From assembly GCA_902787955.1 (NCBI GenBank), contig CADAIJ010000001.1, positions 62,001-126,000 of the forward strand: DNA of 64,000 nucleotides. The letters are read 5' to 3'. Made by a program: the position numbers and the translations under genes. Positions 33,265 to 43,684 of this stretch are shown here, one piece after another. Under the pieces are notes generated by a model, which was given only the letters and a program-made list of their open reading frames with translations, was not told the DNA's origin and ran no database searches. The DNA is from an uncultured Erysipelotrichaceae bacterium (GTDB taxonomy: Bacteria; Bacillota_I; Bacilli_A; RFN20; CAG-826). Positions within the stretch are counted from its first letter, which is position 1. Each line of letters opens with the position of its first letter.

Positions 33265-34296
33265 ATGAATAGACGTGACCGTGTCTTAAAGTTAATCGTT
33301 GAATACTTTATTAAATACGCGACACCAGTTGGCTCCAAAACTCTTATCGAAGAATATCATCTCGATTACTCTAGTGCGACAATCCGCGCTGAGATGAACG
33401 CTCTTGAACTTGAAGGTTATCTTGAAAAACCTCATACCTCATCCGGGCGCGTTCCTTCTAGTAAAGGATATCGATACTATATTGATAATCTTAGAGAGAA
33501 ATCCGTTGATGAAGAGTTCCGTTATAAAGTTCAAAATGTCCTCAATGAAAAGATTCAATCAGTTGAAGAAGTTATCTCTCAATCATTAGAGATCTTATCC
33601 GAAATGACTTCCTTAGCCTCTATCGTCTTAGGACCTAAAGCTAATGAAGAGAAATTAATCTCCGTTCAACTCGTACCATTATCTTCTAATTCTGCGACTT
33701 GTGTCTTTGTAACTGACCAAGGTTATGTTGAAAATAAGACATTTGTCTTAAACGATAAAATCTCCCTTGAAGATGTCACTAAGATAGTCAAATTACTTAA
33801 TGACCGCTTAAACGGAACATCTATTAGTGAACTCGTTCCTAAGATGCAAGCGATTAAGCCATTAATTAGTGATTACATCATTGACCAAGACATGATTTAT
33901 CAAGCGATGATGGAAGCGTTCATAAGTTTCACTAAAGATCGTCTTAAAACTTATGGTACCGATGAATTATTCGAACAGCCTGAGTTCTCAGAAGACGCTC
34001 AAAAGATTAAAAAACTCCTCGAATTATTCGAATCACCAAAAGTATTCCAATCCTTAAGTAACGATGATGAAGATATCTCGATTCATATCGGTGGGGAAGA
34101 TGAAGCGGATGAAGATGTATCAATTATCTCTGCTAAAATCACTCTCCCTAACAATAACGAATCCAATATCGCAATCGTCGGACCAAAAAGAATGGACTAT
34201 AACAAAGTTATGTCCAACATGGAATATCTCATAAATGAAATAGAAAAATACTTCGCTTCTAAGCAAGTAAGAAAGGATAAGGATGAAGAAAAATAA
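33265..34296 (+). CDS. hrcA: Heat-inducible transcription repressor HrcA
   Basis: HrcA binds CIRCE and represses chaperone genes; GroEL assists its folding. The winged helix is at residues 1-70, with the conserved Y-S-S-A-T-I-R-A-E-M-N-A-L-E-L-E-G-Y-L and H-T-S-S-G-R-V-P-S-x-K-G-Y-R-Y-Y. The GAF-like and dimerisation parts follow, with a charged C-terminal tail. Length 343 aa is typical. GAAAGGAG precedes the ATG. It overlaps grpE by 14 bases and controls its own operon through two operators upstream. Confidence 0.97.
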   Translation: MNRRDRVLKLIVEYFIKYATPVGSKTLIEEYHLDYSSATIRAEMNALELEGYLEKPHTSSGRVPSSKGYRYYIDNLREKSVDEEFRYKVQNVLNEKIQSVEEVISQSLEILSEMTSLASIVLGPKANEEKLISVQLVPLSSNSATCVFVTDQGYVENKTFVLNDKISLEDVTKIVKLLNDRLNGTSISELVPKMQAIKPLISDYIIDQDMIYQAMMEAFISFTKDRLKTYGTDELFEQPEFSEDAQKIKKLLELFESPKVFQSLSNDDEDISIHIGGEDEADEDVSIISAKITLPNNNESNIAIVGPKRMDYNKVMSNMEYLINEIEKYFASKQVRKDKDEEK

Positions 34297-34831
34297 AGAA
34301 GAAATAAACGAAGAAGTTATCGATAAAAAAGAGAACGAAGAACTCGAAAAAGCCAAAAGCGATTGTGAACATTGGAAAAATGAATACTACCGTGCTTACG
34401 CTGATATGCAAAACCTTCGTAAGATCGTTGAAAAAGATCATAAAGAAGCAATTAAATATCGCGCAGAAGGCTTTGTCGGAGATCTCTTACCAATCTTAGA
34501 TGGCTTCCATATGGCTCTTCAAAACGAAGCCTCAAGTAAGGAGATGGAAAACTTCCTAATCGGATTTAAATACATCTACCAAAACTTAGTTACTGTCTTA
34601 GAAAATAACGGAGTAATTGAGTTATCACCTAAGGCGGGGGATACATTTGATCCCGTCACTATGCAAGCGTTAGAGAAAAAAAATGATCCTGACGCGAAAG
34701 AAAACACCATACTCGAAGTTAAAGCTAAAGGCTATAAACTTCACGAACATCTTATCCGTCCATCAATTGTCGTGGTCGCGGGTAATGATAACGAAGAAAA
34801 TAAAGAAGACGTCCCTGATTTAGACGCATAA
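34283..34831 (+). CDS. grpE: Nucleotide exchange factor GrpE
   Basis: GrpE releases ADP from DnaK. The 182-aa protein has a charged, coiled N-terminal helix region and the family core: W-K-N-E-Y-Y-R-A-Y-A-D-M-Q-N-L-R-K near residue 31, then L-L-P-I-L-D-G-F-H-M-A, and a beta domain with F-D-P-V-T-M-Q-A-L and H-E-H-L-I-R-P-S. It lies between hrcA and dnaK in the expected order. Confidence 0.96.
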   Translation: MKKNKEEINEEVIDKKENEELEKAKSDCEHWKNEYYRAYADMQNLRKIVEKDHKEAIKYRAEGFVGDLLPILDGFHMALQNEASSKEMENFLIGFKYIYQNLVTVLENNGVIELSPKAGDTFDPVTMQALEKKNDPDAKENTILEVKAKGYKLHEHLIRPSIVVVAGNDNEENKEDVPDLDA

Positions 34832-34842
34832 GGAGGATATAA

Positions 34843-36669
<1,827 letters not shown>

Positions 36670-36696
36670 TTATATATAATTAACAACTTGCTACAA

Positions 36697-36719
36697 AGGG
36701 ATGGATTTATTTCATCCCT
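36697..36719 (+). promoter_or_regulatory. Stem-loop between dnaK and dnaJ
   Basis: AGGGATG and CATCCCT pair around a nine-base AT-rich loop. No T run follows, so it is more likely an mRNA stability or processing element than a terminator. Confidence 0.55.
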
Positions 36720-36742
36720 CTTAGCGTGAAAGGAGGATAACT

Positions 36743-37900
36743 ATGGCTAAAAGAGATTTCTACGAAGTTTTAGGTTTAACTAAAGGTGCATCTAAAGATG
36801 AAATTAAATCTGCTTACCGTAAATTAGCCAAAAAGTATCACCCAGATATCAATAAAGAACCAGGAGCGGAAGAGAAGTTCAAAGAAGTTCAAGAAGCTTA
36901 TGATGTTCTTTATGATGATAAGAAAAGAGAAATGTATGATCAGTTCGGTATGGCCGCGTTTGAACAAGGCGCCTCAACCGGTGGTCAAGGTAATCCATTC
37001 AGTGGTTCTGGCTTCTCTGGAGCTGGCTTCGGTGGAGTTAACTTAAATGATATCTTTAACCAATTCTTCGGTGGTGGAGGAATGGGTGGCTTCAGTAGTG
37101 GAAGAGGCTCTCACTCTGGACCAAGAAGAGGCGAAGACTCTCTTATGAGAGTCAAAGTTAACTTCATGGACGCTATCCTTGGAAAGAAAGTTAAGATTCC
37201 AGTAACTTATGATGAAGAATGTCAATCATGTAAAGGCACTGGGGCGAAAGATGGAACTCATTTAAAGACTTGTACTAAATGTAACGGCAATGGTTACATT
37301 AGAACCACTCAACGAACTATGTTCGGAATGATGGAAAATGAGTCAGTCTGTCCTGAATGTCAAGGAAGCGGCAAAGTTATTACTGATATGTGCCGCGACT
37401 GTAACGGTAAAGGTTATAACCGCGTTAAAAAGGATATTGAAGTTAATATTCCTGCTGGTATTAATGCTGGTCAACAAATCCGCGTTAAAGGTAAGGGCTC
37501 TAGAGGCTATAACGGTGGGGAAAATGGTGACTTATACTTAGAAATCATCATCAATCCACATGAATACTTCAAACGTGATGGCAATGATATCCATATTGAT
37601 GTCCCACTTAACTTTATCGATGTTACCCTAGGTACTAAGATTGATGTCCCAACTGTTTATGGTGATGTTGAAGTCAATGTCCCAGCCGGAACTCAGCCTA
37701 CCGCGGTTCTCCTTCTTAAAGGAAGAGGAATTAAAGATCTCCGTAAAGGCACTCCAGGAAATCAATACATTCATATTAAAGTCGAAACTCCTACAAAGCT
37801 CTCTAAAGAGCAGAAGGAATTATTAGAAAAATACCGTGAAACATTAAAGAAAGATGATGACGGGATATTCGCTAAATTCAAAAAGAAATTCGCTAAATAA
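36743..37900 (+). CDS. dnaJ: Chaperone DnaJ (Hsp40)
   Basis: DnaJ delivers substrates to DnaK and stimulates its ATPase. The J domain has Y-H-P-D-I-N-K (H-P-D motif), followed by a Gly/Phe-rich linker. The zinc domain has four CxxCxGxG repeats ([32 protein letters not shown]), then the two C-terminal beta domains. It is 385 aa, full length. AAAGGAGG precedes the ATG. Confidence 0.98.
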   Translation: MAKRDFYEVLGLTKGASKDEIKSAYRKLAKKYHPDINKEPGAEEKFKEVQEAYDVLYDDKKREMYDQFGMAAFEQGASTGGQGNPFSGSGFSGAGFGGVNLNDIFNQFFGGGGMGGFSSGRGSHSGPRRGEDSLMRVKVNFMDAILGKKVKIPVTYDEECQSCKGTGAKDGTHLKTCTKCNGNGYIRTTQRTMFGMMENESVCPECQGSGKVITDMCRDCNGKGYNRVKKDIEVNIPAGINAGQQIRVKGKGSRGYNGGENGDLYLEIIINPHEYFKRDGNDIHIDVPLNFIDVTLGTKIDVPTVYGDVEVNVPAGTQPTAVLLLKGRGIKDLRKGTPGNQYIHIKVETPTKLSKEQKELLEKYRETLKKDDDGIFAKFKKKFAK

Positions 37901-37901
37901 T

Positions 37902-37930
37902 GGTTGTCCAATTAAAGGGCAACCTTTTTT
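37902..37930 (+). terminator. Terminator of the chaperone operon
   Basis: GGTTGTCC pairs with GGGCAACC (one G-U) around ATTAAA, followed by TTTTTT. Confidence 0.9.
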
Positions 37931-37980
37931 ATCGCCTAGAAGTGACGTATTTAGGAAAATATTAATCGCCAAGAACTGAT

Positions 37981-38004
37981 CTCTTTGGGAAAAATTGTCT
38001 CAAA
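37981..38004. repeat. Dispersed palindromic repeat, copy D
   Basis: CTCTTTGGGAAAAATTGTCT plus CAA: 23 bases identical to copy F (50169-50191) and to a stretch inside the gene at 48824-50101. TTTGGGA pairs with TGTCTCAAA-type bases (seven pairs). Confidence 0.8.
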
Positions 38005-38168
38005 TAGTGGAGTATTTATGAAAAATTTTTTTATAATGACAAAATAGTCAATGAAAAACCTTATATATTTTTCCTGCTCGGTCAATGAATAATTTTTATG
38101 GTTAGAAATTGGCCTTATGATGTCATTTTTTTCTTTACAAAGGTGGGGAAATAATAATAATTATTATC

Positions 38169-38232
38169 GAACAGTATAGGTAGATAGGTCTCCAATATTC
38201 ATTTTATTCAGCCTATGCTGTTCTTTTCTTTA
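38169..38232 (+). ncRNA. Possible small RNA 3' end or leader hairpin upstream of lepA
   Basis: GAACAGTATAGG (38169-38180) pairs with CCTATGCTGTTC (38212-38223) over 12 bases with one G-U, around a 31-base loop; TTTTCTTT follows. lepA has its own -10 at 38284 with no leader, so the hairpin is not in the lepA leader from that promoter. No known RNA family is recognised. Confidence 0.35.
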
Positions 38233-38283
38233 CTCAAAACAAGATTTCTTTAATAAAATTATCGTATCTTTTTATATTTTATT

Positions 38284-38289
38284 TATAAT
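38284..38289 (+). promoter_or_regulatory. -10 box placing the transcript start on the lepA ATG
   Basis: TATAAT is six bases before the ATG at 38296; no ribosome site lies between. Confidence 0.6.
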
Positions 38290-38295
38290 ATTGTC

Positions 38296-40107
38296 ATGGA
38301 TTTTGACCAAAAGCATATTCGTAACTTTTCAATCATTGCTCACATCGATCACGGTAAATCAACTTTAGCGGATCGAATTTTAGAGTTAACTGAAACAATC
38401 TCTAAAAGAGAAATGAAAGATCAAATCCTCGATTCTATGGATTTAGAAAGAGAAAGAGGAATTACGATTAAACTTAACGCGGTCACAATTAAATATCACT
38501 CATTAAACGGTGAAGATTATTTATTTAATTTAATCGACACTCCCGGGCATGTCGACTTCTCATACGAAGTATCTCGTTCATTAGCTGCTTGCGAAGGCTG
38601 CCTTTTAGTAGTGGACGCTACTCAAGGTGTTGAAGCTCAAACTTTAGCAAACGTCTATCTCGCTATCGATAATGATTTAGAGATTCTTCCAGTTATCAAC
38701 AAAGTTGATTTACCAAGTGCAATGCCTGAACTTGTTAAAGAAGAAATCGAAAAACGAATCGGTATATCCTGCGAAAATGCTTGTGAAGTAAGTGCTAAAA
38801 CTGGGCAAGGCGTAGATAAAGTCCTTGAAATGGTTGTGAATAATATCCCAGCTCCTTCTGGTGATGTAAACGCTCCTCTTCAAGCCTTAATCTTTGATTC
38901 TTTCTATGATTCTTACCGTGGAGTTATCGTCTTAATTAGAATTAAAAACGGTTCTGTTAAAGTTGGAGACACTATCCGCTTAATGGCAACTGATAAAGAA
39001 TATCTAGTTACCGAAGTGGGTATTAGAACACCTAAAGAAATTAAGAAAGATTCCTTAAGCGCTGGTGAGGTTGGCTATCTAGCCGCCCAAATAAAGGACA
39101 TTAAAGACGTTTTTCCAGGTGAAACGATTACTTTATCGACTAACCCTGCAAAAGAGCCTCTAGCAGGCTATAAGCACATGAATCCAATGGTTTACTGTGG
39201 TCTTTACCCAGTTGAATCTAAGAAATATGCGGATTTAAAAGATGCTTTAGAGAAATTATCCCTTAATGATGCTTCTTTAACCTTTGAACCTGAAACATCC
39301 CAAGCCTTAGGCTTTGGTTTTAGATGTGGCTTCTTAGGTTTACTCCATATGGAAGTAGTGGAAGAAAGACTTGAAAGAGAATATGGTTTAGATCTCATTT
39401 TAACCGCGCCAAGCGTCATATATCGTATTATTCTCACCAAAGGTGAAGTGTTAGAACTTGATAACCCATCTAAACTTCCAGACTTAACAATGGTTAGAGA
39501 AATTCAAGAACCATATGTTAAGGCAAGTATCATGACTCCTAAAGAGTTTGTTGGTCCAGTTATGGAACTATGTCAAGAAAGAAGAGGTATCTATATCGAT
39601 TTAGAATACTTCGATGACACTAGAATGATTATTCATTACGAATTACCTCTTAGCGAAATTATTTATAATTTCTTTGATAAACTAAAATCATACACAAAGG
39701 GATATGCTTCCTTAGACTATGAATATAGTGATTATAAGTCTGGTAATCTCGCCAAGATGGATATTCTCCTTAATGGAGAAACAATCGATGCCTTATCCAC
39801 AATTGTTCATAGATCAACGGCATATGGACGCGCATCTGTGGTCGTACGTAAATTAAAAGAGATTATCCCAAGACAACAATTTGAAGTCCCAATTCAAGCT
39901 GCGGTAGGGGGTAAAATCATCGCTAGAGCTGATATTAAAGCAGTCCGAAAAGACGTTTTAGCGAAGTGCTATGGTGGTGATATTTCTCGTAAACGTAAGC
40001 TTCTTGAAAAACAAAAAGAAGGTAAGAAACGTATGAAGGCAATCGGCTCAATTGAAGTCCCACAAGAAGCCTTTATGAGCGTACTTTCCATCGATGAAGA
40101 GGAGTAA
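38296..40107 (+). CDS. lepA: Elongation factor 4 (LepA)
   Basis: LepA is a ribosomal GTPase acting in translation initiation and elongation. It has G1 [10 protein letters not shown], the switch I region [16 protein letters not shown] (G3), N-K-V-D-L (G4) and a C-terminal domain with [15 protein letters not shown]. Length 603 aa is standard. The start has no Shine-Dalgarno sequence and appears leaderless. In many Bacilli lepA lies just before hemW and hrcA; here the chaperone operon comes first. Confidence 0.98.
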   Translation: MDFDQKHIRNFSIIAHIDHGKSTLADRILELTETISKREMKDQILDSMDLERERGITIKLNAVTIKYHSLNGEDYLFNLIDTPGHVDFSYEVSRSLAACEGCLLVVDATQGVEAQTLANVYLAIDNDLEILPVINKVDLPSAMPELVKEEIEKRIGISCENACEVSAKTGQGVDKVLEMVVNNIPAPSGDVNAPLQALIFDSFYDSYRGVIVLIRIKNGSVKVGDTIRLMATDKEYLVTEVGIRTPKEIKKDSLSAGEVGYLAAQIKDIKDVFPGETITLSTNPAKEPLAGYKHMNPMVYCGLYPVESKKYADLKDALEKLSLNDASLTFEPETSQALGFGFRCGFLGLLHMEVVEERLEREYGLDLILTAPSVIYRIILTKGEVLELDNPSKLPDLTMVREIQEPYVKASIMTPKEFVGPVMELCQERRGIYIDLEYFDDTRMIIHYELPLSEIIYNFFDKLKSYTKGYASLDYEYSDYKSGNLAKMDILLNGETIDALSTIVHRSTAYGRASVVVRKLKEIIPRQQFEVPIQAAVGGKIIARADIKAVRKDVLAKCYGGDISRKRKLLEKQKEGKKRMKAIGSIEVPQEAFMSVLSIDEEE

Positions 40108-40135
40108 AATCTCTCCGTTAATTATTAAAAATAAT

Positions 40136-40167
40136 AACTAGGTACATGGTTGGTATCTAGTTTTTTA
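40136..40167 (+). terminator. Terminator after lepA
   Basis: AACTAGGTAC pairs with GTATCTAGTT (one G-U), followed by TTTTTT. Confidence 0.85.
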
Positions 40168-40246
40168 TTAGTGAAAAATTAGTAATTATTATATTGATAT
40201 ATAAAAGCCGTTCTTTTAAAATAAAGTTAAATGGGAGGGATTTAAT

Positions 40247-41725
40247 ATGGCAAATTCCAATTTAGCCATCAGATTCTCCGAAGAAATATACGCTTCAAGA
40301 TCTGAGGTGGCTCGTGAACTAAGAACAAACTTAGTCGATGGTATTTGGAACAATATTGTGACCTATCGTTCAAGCTTTGTTTCAAACCTCGATATTTATG
40401 ATGTGTCTAAAAATGCATACTACATGGTTAACACTTCTTTAATCGTTAGAAAGAACAATGATTTAGCGATTAAATTATCTCGTTTACTATCAAAGACATC
40501 CGCTTGGATTAATAACAAGATTGAAAGAATAACTGTTAGTAACGAGATGAAGAAAGCTGAACTTATCGCAGTGGCGAAAAGCTTAAATATCATCATTAAT
40601 GATGTTGCAGTTGATAATATTATCAATCACCGTCCAGTCGATAGAATGTACGCACCTGTATCCAATTATTATGATGCTTTAGAATACTTGGAAAAGAATT
40701 CGATGGACGACATCAATGAAGATACAATCGCCACCTATTATGGAATCCTCAATGGTGAAAACGAGCTTCTTTCTTTCTATAGAGAGGGTGAATATAATTC
40801 CACAGCTAGAAGTGCGGCTCGAGCAGTTATTAATAAAGAATATAGTGGAGTGCCATCAATGGCGATTGAATCGCTTATGGATGATTTAATTGATTTTATC
40901 AATAACTCCAACGCTTCCTCCCCAGTAAAACTATCCGCCATATTCTATATGATGGATTACATTAAACCATTTGAAAAATATAACGAACTAATGGCGATTA
41001 TCCTTATTAAACTCATGCTTGCAAAGTTTGATATCGATAGACACGCTTCAATCGTTCCAATTGAACTCCTTTTAGTGGATGAACACGAAAGAGTAAAAGC
41101 CATGCTTAGAGAAGTTCAAAAAACTAGAGATATTACTTATATCAATAACTTAACAAATGACCTAGTTTCTAAAGAAATCCAATTAGTTTTAGATGCTATC
41201 GCGCGTTCCCAAGTTGATGAAGCTCGCGATGCTTTCTATGGTGTAGATGAAAAAGAAGCTATCGAAGAAGAACTCGGTATTAAGCTTGAAGAAAAGCCAT
41301 ACGAAAAAGAGGAAGAGGAAATTAAGCCTGAACCTGTTCGTGAAATCAAATTCGAAAGAATTGTTCCAAGGGAAGAACCAGTAAAAGTTCAGCCTAAACC
41401 ACGCGAAGCTAAAGAACTTAAAGTGGATGAAGAAGCACCAAAGATTAACTACGTTAATATCGCTAAACCAAGTGATGAAAAATCCCTCAATAGACTCGAA
41501 GAAGATTTACTTGAATCCGATCCACTTCTTCGCCCAGCGCAAGCGCATTTCTACGTGAGACATTGCACCTTAGGTAAGTTCTACACCATTCAGCAATTTA
41601 AGAAAGCTGAAGGCTGCGTTTATGAAACCGCGAGAACTTCTATGGATAATTTGGCAAAAAGAGGGTATTATAAACGGGAACAAGTTAAGAATAAGTTCGT
41701 TTATACCCCAATTAAAAGAGATTAA
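40247..41725 (+). CDS. Fic-like protein with lost catalytic motif and C-terminal winged helix
   Basis: The central part resembles a Fic domain: F-Y-R-E-G, G-V-P-S-M-A-I-E-S-L-M-D-D-L-I-D-F-I-N (about 201-219), then S-P-V-K-L-S-A-I-F-Y-M-M-D-Y-I-K-P-F-E-K. Active Fic enzymes have H-P-F-x-D/E-G-N-G-R-x-x-R there; this protein keeps only P-F (241-242) and has K and Y-N-E instead of the His and G-N-G-R, so AMP transfer is unlikely. The last 70 residues look like a winged helix (E-T-A-R-T-S-M-D-N-L-A-K-R-G-Y-Y). GGGAGGG precedes the ATG. It may be a DNA-binding or scaffold descendant of Fic. Confidence in the fold is moderate. Confidence 0.6.
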   Translation: MANSNLAIRFSEEIYASRSEVARELRTNLVDGIWNNIVTYRSSFVSNLDIYDVSKNAYYMVNTSLIVRKNNDLAIKLSRLLSKTSAWINNKIERITVSNEMKKAELIAVAKSLNIIINDVAVDNIINHRPVDRMYAPVSNYYDALEYLEKNSMDDINEDTIATYYGILNGENELLSFYREGEYNSTARSAARAVINKEYSGVPSMAIESLMDDLIDFINNSNASSPVKLSAIFYMMDYIKPFEKYNELMAIILIKLMLAKFDIDRHASIVPIELLLVDEHERVKAMLREVQKTRDITYINNLTNDLVSKEIQLVLDAIARSQVDEARDAFYGVDEKEAIEEELGIKLEEKPYEKEEEEIKPEPVREIKFERIVPREEPVKVQPKPREAKELKVDEEAPKINYVNIAKPSDEKSLNRLEEDLLESDPLLRPAQAHFYVRHCTLGKFYTIQQFKKAEGCVYETARTSMDNLAKRGYYKREQVKNKFVYTPIKRD

Positions 41726-41742
41726 GGAAGGAGACTAAACCT

Positions 41743-41982
41743 ATGGGAGACGGTAGTGCACTTTGGATATTATTAGGAGTCTTAGGATTCTTTGGCGTTT
41801 TAGTCATCGTTATTATCTTAGTTAAAAAGAAATTTTCTCCTCTTCAAATCAAAAAAGACGATACAATCACTGAAGAAGAGGCGGCTAAACAAGAACTCGA
41901 TCGTATTTTAGTTCCTGTCGAAGATGAAGAAACTTTAAAAGCGATGGAAGAAAACCGCAAAGAAGAAGAAAAGAAAGACTAA
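41743..41982 (+). CDS. Small membrane protein (79 aa)
   Basis: One membrane span (residues 7-28) is followed by K-K-K and an acidic coiled tail (T-E-E-E-A-A-K-Q-E-L-D-R-I-L). AAGGAAGGAG precedes the ATG. It lies between the Fic-like gene and hemW with tight spacing, so the three form one unit. Function unknown. Confidence 0.75.
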   Translation: MGDGSALWILLGVLGFFGVLVIVIILVKKKFSPLQIKKDDTITEEEAAKQELDRILVPVEDEETLKAMEENRKEEEKKD

Positions 41983-41988
41983 CTTTTA

Positions 41989-43083
41989 ATGAATATTAAA
42001 TCGCTTTATGTTCATATTCCTTTTTGTGAACATATCTGCGGTTACTGTGACTTTACTAAGCTTCTATATAACGAAGAATTTGCTTCGAAATATGTAGAAG
42101 CTTTAATTTTGGAAATAAAGTCTTATAACATTCCAAAAATGGAAACAATCTACCTTGGTGGAGGCACGCCAAGCGTTTTAGAATTGGGAAACTTTTCCCA
42201 AATAGTGGACTTCCTAGGTAGTTATCTTGAGAAAAATGGCGAATTCACTGTAGAAGCTAATGTTGAAAACCTCACTAAAGAGAAACTTGAAGTTCTTCGA
42301 AAAGCAGGGGTGAATCGTTTATCGATTGGGATTCAAACCACGCATGATGAGATACTAAAAACTATTAATAGACACCACACCTTTGAAGATGCTAAAAAAG
42401 TGGTGGCTTTAGCGAAAGAATATGGCTTTACTAATATCAATGTCGATTTAATTTATGGACTTCCAGGTCAAGATGAGAAAGCTTTAAAAGAGGACTTGAA
42501 AAATATCTTATCTTTAGATACTCCTCATATTTCCATCTACTCTTTAAGCGTTTCTAAGGGTTCAAAATTCTATAACGAAGGGATTAAACCACTCAGCGAT
42601 GAAAAAGACGCTTATATGTATGATTTAATCGTTAAAACCCTTACTAAAGCGGATTACATTCATTACGAAGTATCCAACTTTGCTAAAGACGGCTATGAAA
42701 GTAGACACAATAAAACATATTGGAAAGACGAAGAGTATTACGGCTGTGGCTTAGGAGCGTCAGGCTACATAAATGGAGTTCGTTACACAAACACAAAATC
42801 ATTAACTAAATATCTAAAAGGTGAATATAAAGACTTTGAAGAAAAGCTCACTCTAAATGAAGAAATAGAAGACTTCTTAATGCTTAATCTTAGATTAAAA
42901 GAAGGTTTTAAAGTCTCTACATTTATTAATAGATTCCATTTCGATCCATTAGAAAAATTTAAAGATGTCCTTCAAAAACAAGAAAAGGAAGGCTTAATTA
43001 GTATTAATGATTCGATAAAGCCAACTGAAAAAGGTTTAAAGCTCCTTGATTTCTTACTTCGTGAACTATTCGTTTTACTATAA
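41989..43083 (+). CDS. hemW: Radical SAM heme chaperone HemW
   Basis: HemW (formerly HemN-like) is a radical SAM protein that binds heme. It has the cluster motif C-E-H-I-C-G-Y-C-D-F (Cys13, 17, 20), G-G-G-T-P-S near residue 57, R-L-S-I-G-I-Q-T, N-V-D-L-I-Y-G-L-P-G-Q and the HemN C-terminal domain. The length (364 aa) is typical. A stretch near 42184-42212 resembles repeat copy B while remaining coding. It is the expected neighbour of lepA and the hrcA operon. Confidence 0.95.
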   Translation: MNIKSLYVHIPFCEHICGYCDFTKLLYNEEFASKYVEALILEIKSYNIPKMETIYLGGGTPSVLELGNFSQIVDFLGSYLEKNGEFTVEANVENLTKEKLEVLRKAGVNRLSIGIQTTHDEILKTINRHHTFEDAKKVVALAKEYGFTNINVDLIYGLPGQDEKALKEDLKNILSLDTPHISIYSLSVSKGSKFYNEGIKPLSDEKDAYMYDLIVKTLTKADYIHYEVSNFAKDGYESRHNKTYWKDEEYYGCGLGASGYINGVRYTNTKSLTKYLKGEYKDFEEKLTLNEEIEDFLMLNLRLKEGFKVSTFINRFHFDPLEKFKDVLQKQEKEGLISINDSIKPTEKGLKLLDFLLRELFVLL

Positions 43084-43097
43084 AGTAATAAAATATC

Positions 43098-43127
43098 TTG
43101 ACTATTTAATTAAATAATTGCTATCAT
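43098..43127 (+). promoter_or_regulatory. Promoter of the rimP-nusA-infB operon
   Basis: TTGACT (43098-43103) and TATCAT (43122-43127), 18 bases apart. It gives a leader of about 70 bases. Confidence 0.65.
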
Positions 43128-43163
43128 AATCTCGCTCGAAAGGGCAATAACTTCTAATATTAG

Positions 43164-43190
43164 GAGTGGCATCTGGCCACTCTTTATATT
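43164..43190 (+). promoter_or_regulatory. Leader hairpin, possible attenuator, before rimP
   Basis: GAGTGGC pairs with GCCACTC (7 bp, loop ATCTG), followed by TTTATATTT. The T run is broken, so termination would be partial. nusA operons are often autoregulated through a leader terminator. Confidence 0.5.
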
Positions 43191-43204
43191 TGTTAAGGAG
43201 GCTT

Positions 43205-43663
43205 ATGGTAAAAGACGAAATTAGTAAATTAATCTTAAAACCTTTAGAGGAAATCGGTTACGAATTAAAGGAAGTTTCTTTTAATAAAGAAAATGGTAAC
43301 GATACTCTCCACATTGTCGTCGATAAAGATGATGATATATCTCTCGATGATATTGTGAAAGTAAGTGACCTAGTCTCATCCATCTTAGATGAACATGATC
43401 CGATTAAATCTGCTTACTTTCTCGATGTTTCTAGTTTAGGCGCTGAAAAACCAATCGATGTTTCTAAACTTAGTAAATACGTTGGAAAGTATGTCAACAT
43501 TCACGTTACTAACCCAATCAAGGGTGAAAACTATTTAGAAGGTTATATTAAGGACGTTAACGACAATATCCTCCTTCTAGAAATCCAAATTAAAGCTAAC
43601 AAAAAGAGCTTAGAAATACCTTTAAAAGATATTGATAAAGCTCGCCTTGCCATCAAATTTTAA
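43205..43663 (+). CDS. rimP: Ribosome maturation factor RimP
   Basis: RimP helps assemble the 30S subunit. The 152-aa protein begins at 43205, after AAGGAGG; the longer in-frame ATG at 43166 falls inside the leader hairpin and is rejected. It has the family features L-H-I-V-V-D-K-D-D, V-S-D-L-V-S-S-I-L-D-E and Y-F-L-D-V-S-S-L-G-A-E-K-P (consensus Y-x-L-E-V-S-S-P-G-x-x-R-P). The C-terminal SH3-like domain is present. It is the first gene of the nusA-infB operon. Confidence 0.93.
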   Translation: MVKDEISKLILKPLEEIGYELKEVSFNKENGNDTLHIVVDKDDDISLDDIVKVSDLVSSILDEHDPIKSAYFLDVSSLGAEKPIDVSKLSKYVGKYVNIHVTNPIKGENYLEGYIKDVNDNILLLEIQIKANKKSLEIPLKDIDKARLAIKF

Positions 43664-43684
43664 ATATTTATAAGGAGTAAAAAT

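Larger units (their letters stand above)
37930..38283. other. Long non-coding stretch before lepA
   Basis: About 350 bases hold no reading frame of note. They contain repeat copy D (37981-38004), a TATAAT at 38032-38037, two GTCAATGA repeats (near 38049 and 38081), and a 12-bp hairpin at 38169-38223 with a T-rich tail. A small RNA of roughly 190 bases from about 38044 to 38230 is possible. Confidence 0.4.

Noticed and set aside
43166..43204. Earlier ATG for rimP
   Set aside because: It falls in the leader hairpin; the ATG at 43205 follows AAGGAGG and starts the conserved domain.
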